Source of the DNA: Meridianimarinicoccus marinus | GTDB taxonomy: Bacteria > Pseudomonadota > Alphaproteobacteria > Rhodobacterales > Rhodobacteraceae | DNA: 64,000 bases | NCBI RefSeq assembly: GCF_040689105.1 | Contig: NZ_JBFBVU010000003.1 | Location: forward strand, 62,001-126,000 | Reading direction: 5' to 3' | Part shown: one piece after another, positions 18,419-27,417 of the stretch | Numbering within the stretch: position 1 is the stretch's first letter | How the letters are laid out: every line of letters starts with the position of its first letter | Made by a program: the position numbers and the translations under genes | The notes under the pieces: model-generated | What the model was told of the DNA's origin: nothing | The model's input: only the letters and a program-made list of their open reading frames with translations | The model's database searches: none

Positions 18419-19096
18419 ATGGAAAAGAACACCGCGCTCACGCACCCGCTGACCATCCGGCCCATCCCGGGCTATTTGCTGCAACGGTACAAGGGCTGGA
18501 AGGCCACCGACCACGCTGAAAACAAGATCTGGTACCGCCGGTTGGCGGAGGAAGGCCAGCGGCCGCGCTGCATGGTGATCTCCTGCTGCGACAGCCGGGT
18601 GCATGTGACGTCGGTCTTCGGTGCCGGGCCGGGCGAGTTCTTCATGCACCGCAACATCGCCAACCTTGTGCCGCCCTATGCGCCGGACACGGACCATCAC
18701 GGCACCTCGGCGGCGCTGGAATACGCGGTGCGCAACCTCAAGATCACCAACTTGCTGATCATGGGGCATTCGCTGTGCGGCGGCGCGGCGGGGTGCCTTG
18801 AAATGTGCAGCGGCAACGCGCCGGAACTGGACGAGCCCACCAGCTTTGTCGGCCGCTGGCTGGACATCCTGCGGCCCGGTTATGACCGGATCAAGGACAT
18901 CGACGACAAGGGCGAACAAACGACGGCTCTGGAAAAGCAGACGGTGATTGTCTCGCTGGAAAACCTGATGACCTTTCCCTTCGTCCGTGAGGCGGTCGAG
19001 TCCGACCAACTGGCCCTGCATGGCATGTGGGTCAATATCGCCAATGGCGATCTGCAGATGCTGGATCCGGACACGCACCAGTTCGTAAGCTTGTAA
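18419..19096 (+). CDS. Beta-class carbonic anhydrase
   Basis: Zinc enzyme (225 aa) that interconverts CO2 and bicarbonate in the cytoplasm. The zinc site is clear: Cys56-x-Asp58-x-Arg60 (SCCDSRV) and His117-x-x-Cys120 (MGHSLCGG), together with the EFFMHRNIANLVPPY and TSAALEYAVRNLKI blocks of the beta class. Length is normal. It stands alone with its own upstream region. A SulP-type anion transporter, a family that includes bicarbonate carriers, lies 4 kb away, but no direct link is shown. Confidence 0.95.
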   Translation: MEKNTALTHPLTIRPIPGYLLQRYKGWKATDHAENKIWYRRLAEEGQRPRCMVISCCDSRVHVTSVFGAGPGEFFMHRNIANLVPPYAPDTDHHGTSAALEYAVRNLKITNLLIMGHSLCGGAAGCLEMCSGNAPELDEPTSFVGRWLDILRPGYDRIKDIDDKGEQTTALEKQTVIVSLENLMTFPFVREAVESDQLALHGMWVNIANGDLQMLDPDTHQFVSL

Positions 19097-19103
19097 GACC
19101 ATC

Positions 19104-19125
19104 GGGCGCGGGGCTTTCCGCGCCC
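19104..19125 (+). terminator. Hairpin after carbonic anhydrase
   Basis: GGGCGCGG (19104-19111) and CCGCGCCC (19118-19125) form a perfect 8-bp stem with a GGCTTT loop, 7 bases after the carbonic anhydrase stop; flanking GACC/GGTC can extend it. No T-tract follows. Confidence 0.5.
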
Positions 19126-19183
19126 GGTCAGGATCATCCGGCAACAAGCCGGCGCTGATCCGACCCGCCCGAGGAGGCCGGTG

Positions 19184-19726
19184 ATGACATGGATGATCCG
19201 CGCGCTCGCCGGGCTGGCCGCTCTGGTTGCCACGCTGGCTCTGGCCTCATTCGCCTTGCCGCACCGGATCGAGGCCAGCCGATCCATTGTAATCAATGCT
19301 CAGGCTGACCAGATTTTTCCGCATCTGGATTCACATCTGGCGGTGTCGGAATGGTCGCCGTGGATCGATCGCAATCCCGATGCGCGCATCCGGTTTGAAG
19401 GTCCGACCTCTGGGGTGGGCGCACGGATGAGTTGGATCTCGGATGATCCCAACCTTGGGGATGGGGCGCAGGTCATCACCTCGATCACCGACAACCAATG
19501 GGTTGCCAGGTCGGTGGAGTATGGCGACTGGGATCTTGCGACCGCCTCGTTCCTGCTGGAATCGGAGGGGGGCGGCACCAGGGTCACCTGGTCGTTTTCC
19601 ACCGATGCCGGGTTCAATCCGGTGTCGCGATGGATCGGGCTTGTGGTGGATGACTGGGTCGCGGCCGAACTTGACCTGGGTCTGGCGCGTTTGAAGCGGA
19701 TGGTCGAAACCGGCAGCCCCGACTAG
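19184..19726 (+). CDS. SRPBCC/polyketide-cyclase-like membrane-anchored protein
   Basis: A 180-aa protein with an N-terminal hydrophobic segment (MIRALAGLAALVATLALASFAL), which is a signal peptide or a single membrane anchor. A START/SRPBCC-type domain follows, with HRIEASRSIVINAQADQIFPHL, EWSPWIDRNPDARIRFEGP and the C-terminal AAELDLGLARLKRMVE helix. Such domains bind hydrophobic ligands; the ligand and role are unknown. A GAGGAG ribosome site precedes two in-register starts (GTG 19181, ATG 19184); ATG was used. It converges with asd over a GC-rich palindromic gap. Confidence 0.82.
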   Translation: MTWMIRALAGLAALVATLALASFALPHRIEASRSIVINAQADQIFPHLDSHLAVSEWSPWIDRNPDARIRFEGPTSGVGARMSWISDDPNLGDGAQVITSITDNQWVARSVEYGDWDLATASFLLESEGGGTRVTWSFSTDAGFNPVSRWIGLVVDDWVAAELDLGLARLKRMVETGSPD

Positions 19727-19784
19727 GGCCGGGCCCCATGCAAACGGCCCCGGCGCGCCCGCGCGCCAAGGCCAATGTCGGGTG

Positions 19785-20807
19785 TCAGCCCTTTTTCAGG
19801 ACGCGCGCGCCCAGCGTTTCGGCAATTTGCACGGCGTTCAGGGCAGCGCCCTTGCGCAGGTTGTCGCTGACGCACCACAGGTTCAGACCGTTGTCGATGG
19901 TGCTGTCCTGGCGGATGCGGCTGATGAAGGTCGCATAGTCACCGACGCATTCGACCGGCGTGATGTAGCCCCCGGCCTCGCGCTTGTCGATCACCATGAT
20001 GCCCGGTGCTTCCCGCAGGATGTCGCGGGCTTCGGCCTCGTCTAGATGATCTTCGAACTCGATGTTGATCGATTCCGAATGGCCGACAAAGACCGGGACC
20101 CGGACGCAGGTCGCGGTGACCTTGATCGCCGGATCGACGATCTTCTTGGTCTCGGCGACCATCTTCCATTCTTCCTTGGTCGTGCCGTCTTCAAGGAACA
20201 CGTCGATATGCGGGATCACGTTGAAGGCGATCTGCTTGGGATAGACCGACGGCGCAACTTCCTGACCGGGGACATACATGCCCTTGGTCTGGTCCCACAG
20301 CTCGTCGATGGCTTCCTTGCCGGAGCCTGAAACCGACTGGTAGGTGCTGACCACCACCCGCTTGATCCGCGCGCGATCGTGCAGCGGCTTCAGGGCCACC
20401 ACCATCTGCGCGGTCGAACAGTTCGGGTTGGCGATGATGTTCTTGGCCTTGTAGCCCAGAACCGCCTCGGGGTTCACTTCCGGAACCACCAGCGGCACCT
20501 TCGGGTCGTAGCGGTAGAGCGAGCTGTTGTCGATCACCACGCAGCCCGTGGCCGCGGCCTTGGGTGCGTATTTCTTGGTTGCGTCCGAGCCGATGGCGAA
20601 CAGGGCGATGTCCCAGCCGGTGAAATCGAAGGTGTCCAGATCCTCGGTCGTGAGGGTTTTGTCGCCAAAGCTCACTTCCGTGCCCAGCGACTTGCGCGAG
20701 GCAAGGGCTGCGATCTTGTCCACCGGGAACCCACGTTCCGCGAGGATATTGAGCATTTCGCGGCCCACATTGCCCGTGGCGCCCGCGACGACGACGTTAT
20801 ACCCCAT
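19785..20807 (-). CDS. asd: Aspartate-semialdehyde dehydrogenase
   Basis: NADP-dependent enzyme (340 aa) that makes aspartate semialdehyde from aspartyl phosphate, the branch point to Lys/diaminopimelate, Thr and Met. The N-terminal Rossmann motif is VVVAGATGNVGREML. The nucleophile is Cys130 in IIANPNCSTAQMV, and SVSGSGKEAIDEL and RVPVFVGHSESINIEFE follow as expected. The length is right. An AAGGAG ribosome site is well placed before the ATG. It ends close to the SRPBCC gene, convergent. Confidence 0.97.
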   Translation of the reverse strand: MGYNVVVAGATGNVGREMLNILAERGFPVDKIAALASRKSLGTEVSFGDKTLTTEDLDTFDFTGWDIALFAIGSDATKKYAPKAAATGCVVIDNSSLYRYDPKVPLVVPEVNPEAVLGYKAKNIIANPNCSTAQMVVALKPLHDRARIKRVVVSTYQSVSGSGKEAIDELWDQTKGMYVPGQEVAPSVYPKQIAFNVIPHIDVFLEDGTTKEEWKMVAETKKIVDPAIKVTATCVRVPVFVGHSESINIEFEDHLDEAEARDILREAPGIMVIDKREAGGYITPVECVGDYATFISRIRQDSTIDNGLNLWCVSDNLRKGAALNAVQIAETLGARVLKKG

Positions 20808-20888
20808 TTCGGGTTACTCCTTCTTGCATAACGCGCGTCTGTTACAGGCTTTGCGCCCCATGGGAAAGGGGGCTTGAGAAACGCCGCG

Positions 20889-22019
20889 TCAGACTGTGGC
20901 CGGAAGCTTCGGCAGCACCAGGTCGGGCTTGACCTTCGGATGGCCATCCGGACCGGTCTCAAGCTCGGGATAATAGACTTGGCCCAGATAGTTCATGAAG
21001 GCGTTGCGCAAGGCTTTGTCATAGCTGGCGGCATCGGCCTCGGCAAAGACCCGGTGCAAGGCGCGCGCATCATCCACCGGCGTAACCAGGCCGGGAATGC
21101 GGAAGAAGGCCTCGCCCAGCACGATCACCGGTTTTTCGAAGTAGAAAGCCTGCAGCCCGACCGAGGAGTTCAGCGTGATCACCGCCTGCGAGCGGTCGAC
21201 CTGGAAAAACGTGTCGGTCTGGTTGTCGATGACCACGCGGTCGGGCTGGGCCGCCTTTGCTCGCTCCAGCGCTGCGCCCAGCGGGATCTTGGAACTGGGG
21301 TGTTCCTTGAACCGCAGGTGCCAGCCCTCGGGCAGATCGGCGGCGGCCTCGGTCAGCAATTCGATGAAATGCTCTATGTCGCGTACCCAGCCGCTGAACT
21401 GGCGGATCTGCGTGTCGTCGGGCACTTGCAACGGACAGAAGATGAACTTCTGCCCCGCCAGCCCGGTGTCGCCATTGCCCTGACCCACATCCGCGCGGGC
21501 CGAGGCGCGGGCCTGCAGCTTCTCGCGCAGGGCCAGCCAGCCGGGCCCGGTGCGGTCCGGATCCGCGCCCGCCCAGTCGCGGTAGAACCCGGCGTCGCGC
21601 GGCAGACCGTTCAACTGGTTGATGCCCACCGGATCCACAGTGACCCGGCCGGGCAGCGGCGCGCGTTCCAGATAGATGGTCGGGCGTCCGGCATCGCGGG
21701 CGGCGGCCATGAAGGCGCGCCGGGTGCCGGTGATGCCGTTCCAGGCCACCGCGACCGAATCTTCGTGGGTTTCGAAATGGTGACGGAACCGGTTGTACTG
21801 GACCGAGTAGATCCAGATCTTGGCGTTGCGGTGCCGGGGGCTGCGCGGCGGGCGCTTGGCGGTAGCCACCGCTTCCTCGGCCCGCTGGCGGGTCTCGGGA
21901 TAGCCACGCAGGCGGAGGCTCAGATCGGTGAACTGCCGCGTGCCGCCGCCGGTCTCGCAGACCGAGGCCAGCATCGAGTCGATTTCCGGGTCGCCGTCCT
22001 TGAGATACACATAGGTCAT
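20889..22019 (-). CDS. Capsule polysaccharide biosynthesis protein (KpsS-like)
   Basis: A 376-aa protein of the capsule synthesis family that includes Kdo-linker transferases KpsS and KpsC. Recognisable parts are DSVAVAWNGITGTRRAFM, TIYLERAPLPGRVTVDPVGINQLNGLPRD and the C-terminal nucleotide-sugar part with RFKEHPSSKIPLG and AVITLNSSVGLQAFYFEKPVIVLG. No membrane segment is present. It sits about 10 kb from the export genes of the polysaccharide locus rather than inside it, just upstream of asd on the same strand. Whether it adds Kdo is inference. Confidence 0.8.
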   Translation of the reverse strand: MTYVYLKDGDPEIDSMLASVCETGGGTRQFTDLSLRLRGYPETRQRAEEAVATAKRPPRSPRHRNAKIWIYSVQYNRFRHHFETHEDSVAVAWNGITGTRRAFMAAARDAGRPTIYLERAPLPGRVTVDPVGINQLNGLPRDAGFYRDWAGADPDRTGPGWLALREKLQARASARADVGQGNGDTGLAGQKFIFCPLQVPDDTQIRQFSGWVRDIEHFIELLTEAAADLPEGWHLRFKEHPSSKIPLGAALERAKAAQPDRVVIDNQTDTFFQVDRSQAVITLNSSVGLQAFYFEKPVIVLGEAFFRIPGLVTPVDDARALHRVFAEADAASYDKALRNAFMNYLGQVYYPELETGPDGHPKVKPDLVLPKLPATV

Positions 22020-22037
22020 GGCGCGCCCTTTCTGAGC

Positions 22038-22886
22038 TTAGCGGAACAACAGCAGCGGGATCTGGCAGGAGCGGATCATCTCGGTCGTGGTCGACCCGAT
22101 GATCAGCGCCCGCATCCGCGAATGGCGGTAGGCCCCCATCACCAGCAGGTCAGCCTCGCCGTTGGAAACCTTGTCGGAGATCACCTGGATGGCGTCGCCC
22201 GGCACGATCTCCGAGGTGACCTCGAACCCCTTGCCGCGCAACAGGGCCACCGCCCCTTCATGCTTGCGCCGCATCTCGGTCGAGGCCGTGGCGACGGTCA
22301 GCAGATGCAGGGACAGACCGGCGAACAGCGGGCTGTCGGCAATGTAGTCGATGGCCTTCATGGTGGCCGGATCACCGTCGAAGGCGATCAAAACGCGGTT
22401 GATCGGCTGGAACGCCCGCGAACACACCATCACCGGCTTGTCCGACGCGCGCACCACCCGCTCCAGGTTGGAGCCGAGGTGCAGCTTGGCGAAATCCGCC
22501 GCCTCGCCGCGCTTGCCGATCATGACGAGGGCAGCGTTGGCTTCCAGATCCTGCAGGGTTTCCACCAGATCGCCGTTGCGCAGGCGCGCATGCACCTCTT
22601 CGACGCCCAACGCCTCGATCCGCGCCTTGGCGTCTTCCAGGATGGCCCGGCCCCGGCGCTGCGCCAGCTTGGCCTTGGCCTGATCCAGTTCGGCCAGTTC
22701 CTCCAGCAGCGCGGTGCGCGCGCCCAGTCCGATATTACCGCTGAGGTCCGCCTTGACGCCTTGCCGGTGGCCCAGGATATGCGCCACCGAGACCGGCACG
22801 CCCAGTCGGGACGCGGCCCATCCGGCATGGTCGCAGACGCTTTCGGAATAGGTGGATCCGTCCACCAACGCGATGATTTCGCCCAT
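22038..22886 (-). CDS. Tandem universal stress protein (UspA family)
   Basis: A 282-aa protein made of two UspA-type domains. The first starts MGEIIALVDGSTYSESVCDHAGW. The second carries VLIAFDGDPATMKAIDYIA and ends with the ATP-site pattern DLLVMGAYRHSRMRALIIGSTT, matching GxxGHS/G-type nucleotide binding. A TTG 12 bases upstream (22898) is possible, but the ATG at 22886 has a well-spaced GAGGGAC site. The start lies 9 bases after the SulP stop, so the two genes form an operon. Usp and SulP pairings suggest a stress or anion-homeostasis role. Confidence 0.92.
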   Translation of the reverse strand: MGEIIALVDGSTYSESVCDHAGWAASRLGVPVSVAHILGHRQGVKADLSGNIGLGARTALLEELAELDQAKAKLAQRRGRAILEDAKARIEALGVEEVHARLRNGDLVETLQDLEANAALVMIGKRGEAADFAKLHLGSNLERVVRASDKPVMVCSRAFQPINRVLIAFDGDPATMKAIDYIADSPLFAGLSLHLLTVATASTEMRRKHEGAVALLRGKGFEVTSEIVPGDAIQVISDKVSNGEADLLVMGAYRHSRMRALIIGSTTTEMIRSCQIPLLLFR

Positions 22887-22894
22887 CTTGTCCC

Positions 22895-24385
22895 TCAATG
22901 CTCCAACAGCTTGTCCATCGCGCCGGGCTTGTCGAAGACCGACAGCTGGTCGACGATGGTCTCGCTGGCCCGGTTCATGCCGCGCAGGTCCACTTCGGCC
23001 CCTTCACGACGGAACTTGAGCACGACCATATCCAGCGCCGCAACCGACGAGATGTCCCAGATGTGTGCGCCCGAGACGTCGATGACCACACGCTCCAAGG
23101 CTTCGCCGAAGTCGAACGAGTTGGTGAAGGCATCCGCCGACGCGAAGAACACCTGTCCTTCGACCGTGTAGGTGCGCTCGGTCTCGTCGTCGGAAAGCGT
23201 TGATCTGACACGGAAGATCTGCGCGATCTTGCCGGCAAAGAAGATCCCCGACAGCAGCACGCCGGTCAGAACACCGATGGCCAGGTTGTGGGTAAAGACC
23301 GTGGTAACCACCGTTGCCAACATTACGATGGAGGAGCTGCGCGGATGGTCGCGCAGCGACTTGATCGAGGACCACGAGAACGTCCCGATGGACACCATGA
23401 TCATGATCGCCACCAGCGCCGGCATCGGGATCTGGCGCACCAGGTCGCCCAGACCCACGATCAGGATCAGCAGGAAGACCCCGGCGGCAAAGCAGGACAG
23501 GCGGCCCCGGCCCCCGGATTTCACGTTGATCATCGACTGGCCGATCATGGCGCAGCCCGCCATGCCGCCAATGAACCCGGTGGCTGTATTGGCCACGCCC
23601 TGCCCGATGCACTCGCGGTTCTTGTCGCTTTTGGTGTCGGTCAGATCATCCACCAGCGAGGCCGTCATCAGGCTTTCCAGCAGGCCTACAACAGCAATGG
23701 CGGCGGACACCGGGAAGATGATCTGCAGGGTCTCGAAGTTCAGCGGGATGTCGGGGATCAGGAACACCGGCAGGGTGTCGGGCAGCGCGCCCATGTCCCC
23801 GACGGTGCGCACATCCAGCCCCAGCACCACCGACACCAGCGTCAAAACCACAATGGTGACCAGCGGCGAGGGCACGGCCCGCGTGATGCGCGGAAACAGG
23901 TAGATGATCGCCAGACCGGCCGCGACCATGACATAGGTGATCCAGGTCACCCCCGTCAGTTCGGGCATTTGGGCGAGGAAAATAAGGATGGCAAGCGCGT
24001 TGACAAAGCCCGTCATCACGGATCGGGAGACGAAGCGCATCACCGACCCCAGCTTCAGCATCCCGGCGCCGATCTGCAGCAATCCGGCCAGCACGGTCGC
24101 GGCCAGCAGGTACTCCAGCCCATGATCGCGCACCAGTGTCACCATCAGGACCGCCGTGGCCGCCGTGGCCGCCGAAATCATGCCCGGACGCCCGCCGACG
24201 ATGGCGGTGATGACCGCGATCGAGAACGACGCATAAAGCCCGACTTTGGGGTCGACACCGGCGATGATCGAAAAGGCGATGGCTTCGGGAATGAGCGCCA
24301 GCGCCACGACCAGCCCAGCCAGCAAATCCGCACGAATGTTTCCAAGCCATTCGGCCCTGAGGCCGCTTGAACGGTCCAAGATCAC
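22895..24385 (-). CDS. SulP-family inorganic anion transporter with STAS domain
   Basis: Inner-membrane carrier of 496 aa. It starts with the family hallmark LLAGLVVALALIPEAIAFSIIAGVDPKVGLYASF and GGRPGMISAATAATAV, followed by many hydrophobic helices, and ends in a cytoplasmic STAS domain (about 400-490, VVIDVSGAHIWDISSVAALDMVV). Substrates in the family include sulfate, bicarbonate and other anions; none is settled here. The start is a GTG at 24385 with GGAG close upstream. It is co-transcribed with the universal stress protein gene. Confidence 0.93.
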   Translation of the reverse strand: MILDRSSGLRAEWLGNIRADLLAGLVVALALIPEAIAFSIIAGVDPKVGLYASFSIAVITAIVGGRPGMISAATAATAVLMVTLVRDHGLEYLLAATVLAGLLQIGAGMLKLGSVMRFVSRSVMTGFVNALAILIFLAQMPELTGVTWITYVMVAAGLAIIYLFPRITRAVPSPLVTIVVLTLVSVVLGLDVRTVGDMGALPDTLPVFLIPDIPLNFETLQIIFPVSAAIAVVGLLESLMTASLVDDLTDTKSDKNRECIGQGVANTATGFIGGMAGCAMIGQSMINVKSGGRGRLSCFAAGVFLLILIVGLGDLVRQIPMPALVAIMIMVSIGTFSWSSIKSLRDHPRSSSIVMLATVVTTVFTHNLAIGVLTGVLLSGIFFAGKIAQIFRVRSTLSDDETERTYTVEGQVFFASADAFTNSFDFGEALERVVIDVSGAHIWDISSVAALDMVVLKFRREGAEVDLRGMNRASETIVDQLSVFDKPGAMDKLLEH

Positions 24386-24439
24386 TACTCCACTTCTGAC
24401 ATACTTGCCGCGCGGTCTAGTCGTGATCGGTCAGAATGA

Positions 24440-26515
24440 CTAGGGGGAAGATTCCCGGAGGTCGGCAGGGGATCCGGCCAACAAGGTTTCGGCAATCTCT
24501 CTGAGCCTGGCGCTTTGGGCCAGAAGATCCTTCTGGGCGGCCAGGGTCGGGGCCCCGGTCACCGCACCGCCTTCGCGCCCGGCAGGGTCCGGGGTCAAAG
24601 ATCCCGGCGTCTGCCTTTCGGAGGCCGCGGCGGAGGCGGTTTGCTGTCCCGGCAGTATAACCCGCGGTTCGGGTCCAGGTGCTCCGGCACCGTCCGGCAC
24701 CGCTCCATATCTTGCAGCGATCAGATCCTCATCCAGCGGGATGGGCTCAGAGATCACGCCCGGCATCGTCCTGTCCCGTTCGGTTGGAGCCGAAAGGGAC
24801 CGGTATCGGCTCGCCAGTGTCGGGAACCCATAGGACCCCAGTCTGCCAGCGATCTGGGCGCCAGCCTGCGGATTGATCGTCAGCCGGTCATGCGGGAAGT
24901 AAGCCGCAGACAGATAGACCAGTTCGGCTTCTTCGCCGCTATTGGCCAAGGCCGACATGACCTCATCATAAGCTTCTGGCACCCCCAGTTCCCGGGCAAA
25001 TCGGGACTCCGCCTGATCCGAAAGGAAAGTCAGGGCGGGCTCGAATTCGCCGATATGAATCATGGCCTGCATATAGCTTTGCAGAAGTTGGCGGGCCTCG
25101 CGGGATCCTTTCGCAGATGTGATCTGAGCCTCCACTTCGCGCTGCTGGTCTGCCGAAAGCCCGCCCTGCCCGCGCCGAATGTCTTCAAGAAGAATGGACT
25201 GGGCCTCCAGCCCCACCAGGTCCCTGGATCGGGTCAGGTCCTTCAGATCAGTGCTGGCGACACCTTCCGGCGCGGCCATTGCCTGTTCAACGATCATGTC
25301 TCCGCTGGCGGCGGCCATGGTACGATCCACGGTCGATCGGACAGCGGTGGCCGTTTCATCCAACCCCAACAGCCTCAGTTTCCGGGACACCGCAGGCGCA
25401 AGATGCGCCCGCAGGTGCAATGGCAGGCCGGAGACCGTATGGAACACGGCTTCGGTATTGACCTTCACGGATGCGGGCGTCTCGATCTCGCCAAGACCGA
25501 GCACACCCCACAAGGCCGCCGACCCGGGACAGTCTGCCAGAGGGCTTAGCAGGTCTGATTTCACACGCCCCGGCGCATCCAGTTGGAAGGAGATTTCCCT
25601 CAGAAACCCCGCCGAAGGCGCATCCTCACCCAGTTTGTCAAGCTCTGCGCGCGCCTCGGCTCCGAAGCCCAGGAACAGGTATTGCGAGGCCATGGCCAAA
25701 CCTTCGCCCATGCTTGCAGGCCCCTCCTGATCGATGCGGCGCTGCAATTCCTCAACGGCTTCGTCAAGAGTTGCGACCCCCGCGCGTTTGAGAAAATTCA
25801 GGTGCGCCGCATCCGGACATTGAGGCAAAACCGGTGCGTGTCGCTGCGGGTTGAGGAGGTCGGTCGCGGTCTGGGCAAGAACTTGTGGAGCCGACAAGAA
25901 ATGCGGGGGTCGCGGCATCCTTTCCTGCGTTGCCGGCTCCAGCACGCCGTCGAAAACCGCCCGCGCCAATGCGGTAGACAATTCGGGATCCAGTGTCCGC
26001 GCCTCGCCCTGATCCTGCCGGATATCGGATTGATCGGCAGCAAGCCGGGTTTCGGGCAAGGGACCCATCATGAAAAGTTCCGTGGCTGTCGGCAGCAACG
26101 AAAGTGGCGGCTTCAACGGGACAGGGTCCAAGGGCCGTTCGAACGGCGATCCTCTCTCTGCTGGTCCGTCCAGCACATCCACCACCAGAACTTCGGGAGA
26201 CAATTCAAAAGCCCGCAGGTGACAGGCGCAGGCAACCGAGATCGACAAATGTTGGTTATTTTGGGTGAGAGAGAGCACCCTGGTCCTGGGGATACGGTCG
26301 AAGACACGTGTAAGATCATACGGCTGTGGCGGGTTCCCCGTTGCGAGACCATAGCCTTCAGCCACTCTCCCAAGTTTCCAGTCTACGTCGCGGTCGAAAT
26401 AGAAGACCAATCGGGTAAACCCGTCATGTTCCCCCGATCTGACGACTGTTTCCGCTTTCAGCGTCGCAGGAACCAGCCATAGAAAAAGCCAAAACAGAGC
26501 GCCTGTAATCTTCAT
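24440..26515 (-). CDS. Large secreted flagellar-cluster protein with N-terminal AMIN-like domain
   Basis: A 691-aa protein with a Sec signal peptide (MKITGALFWLFLWLVPATLKA). Residues 22-115 look like an AMIN-type beta domain (EHDGFTRLVFYFDRDVDWKLG and LSPEVLVVDVLDG). The rest is mostly helical, repeat-like and Ala/Leu-rich, with a low-complexity Pro/Ser segment and a final helix. I do not recognise the whole protein. Its ATG overlaps the motA stop, so it is translated with motA and the motor genes. A periplasmic role near the motor or cell wall is inference. Base composition is less GC-rich than neighbours at 13-15 kb. Confidence 0.8.
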   Translation of the reverse strand: MKITGALFWLFLWLVPATLKAETVVRSGEHDGFTRLVFYFDRDVDWKLGRVAEGYGLATGNPPQPYDLTRVFDRIPRTRVLSLTQNNQHLSISVACACHLRAFELSPEVLVVDVLDGPAERGSPFERPLDPVPLKPPLSLLPTATELFMMGPLPETRLAADQSDIRQDQGEARTLDPELSTALARAVFDGVLEPATQERMPRPPHFLSAPQVLAQTATDLLNPQRHAPVLPQCPDAAHLNFLKRAGVATLDEAVEELQRRIDQEGPASMGEGLAMASQYLFLGFGAEARAELDKLGEDAPSAGFLREISFQLDAPGRVKSDLLSPLADCPGSAALWGVLGLGEIETPASVKVNTEAVFHTVSGLPLHLRAHLAPAVSRKLRLLGLDETATAVRSTVDRTMAAASGDMIVEQAMAAPEGVASTDLKDLTRSRDLVGLEAQSILLEDIRRGQGGLSADQQREVEAQITSAKGSREARQLLQSYMQAMIHIGEFEPALTFLSDQAESRFARELGVPEAYDEVMSALANSGEEAELVYLSAAYFPHDRLTINPQAGAQIAGRLGSYGFPTLASRYRSLSAPTERDRTMPGVISEPIPLDEDLIAARYGAVPDGAGAPGPEPRVILPGQQTASAAASERQTPGSLTPDPAGREGGAVTGAPTLAAQKDLLAQSARLREIAETLLAGSPADLRESSP

Positions 26516-27381
26516 CTCGCGGCCCGCTTCAGATCGCGAATGGCCTCGTCCACCTCCGGAAAATTCGGTCGCAGGTGTCCGGGAATATTCTGGCGTCCGA
26601 TCTCCAGACACACATTCGCTGAATGCTCGCGCAAATTCGCAACCAGGACTTCCCGGATGACCTTGTAGTAGTTCGAATCGTTCAGCACCACGTCCCGGAT
26701 CCGGATCGCGAATGGCCCCACCAACCCGTAGGCCAGGAAAACCCCGAGGAAGGTTCCCACCAGTGCCCCGCCGATCAATCCACCAAGGATTTCAGGAGGC
26801 TGGTCAATCGACCCCATGGTCTTGATCACCCCCAGAACGGCAGCCACAATTCCGAGTGCAGGAAGACCATCGGCCATGGATTGCAACGCGTGCGAGGAAT
26901 GCAATGCCTCCTTCACCCGAGCCTCCAATCGACGTTCCAGAACCTCATCGACCTGGTTCGCATCGTCGAAGTTCATCAGTCCGGATCTGAGGGTATCGCA
27001 AATCAGCTCTATCGCGTCATTGTCAGCGAGAATTTTCGGGTAGCGGGCAAAGATATCCGATTCACGCGGATCATCGAGGTGGGTCTCAAGCGCAACCACA
27101 TCTTTCCTTGCGACGTCGATCAATTCGTACAACAGGCAAAGAAGATCCTTATAGTCAGCAGGACGCCAGGTTGGACCCTTGAAAACCTTGGAAACATCTT
27201 TCGCCGCGTGCGCAATTCCCCCTTTGTCACTTCCAATGACAAAGGATCCGATTGCCGCCCCTCCGATAATGATGAATTCATACGGTAGGGATTTCAGAAT
27301 GATTGCCATCTTGCCCCCGGAGGCGAGATAGCCTCCAAAGACTGTGACAAAGATTAGAGCAATTCCAGCCAGACCAAGCAC
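26512..27381 (-). CDS. motA: Flagellar motor stator protein MotA
   Basis: Proton-channel stator subunit (289 aa) in the inner membrane that drives flagellar rotation with MotB. The N-terminal helices (MLGLAGIALIFVTVFGGYLASGG and YEFIIIGGAAIGSFVIG), the cytoplasmic loop with conserved charges and the ALHSSHALQSMADGLPALGIVAAVLGVIKTMGSIDQPPEILGGLIGGALVGTFLGVFLAYG pair of helices are diagnostic. The start is a GTG at 27381 with GGAAG upstream. MotB is not encoded nearby, which is unusual for a motA gene. It overlaps the 691-aa gene downstream and follows the MotE-like gene by 36 bp. Confidence 0.95.
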   Translation of the reverse strand: MLGLAGIALIFVTVFGGYLASGGKMAIILKSLPYEFIIIGGAAIGSFVIGSDKGGIAHAAKDVSKVFKGPTWRPADYKDLLCLLYELIDVARKDVVALETHLDDPRESDIFARYPKILADNDAIELICDTLRSGLMNFDDANQVDEVLERRLEARVKEALHSSHALQSMADGLPALGIVAAVLGVIKTMGSIDQPPEILGGLIGGALVGTFLGVFLAYGLVGPFAIRIRDVVLNDSNYYKVIREVLVANLREHSANVCLEIGRQNIPGHLRPNFPEVDEAIRDLKRAAR

Positions 27382-27417
27382 AGTTGAACTTCCATCCTAT
27401 TTACACACTCAGGTTGC

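Noticed and set aside
20874..23171. A 765-codon plus-strand open frame
   Set aside because: It lies antisense to the capsule, universal stress and SulP genes; its composition is that of a shadow frame.
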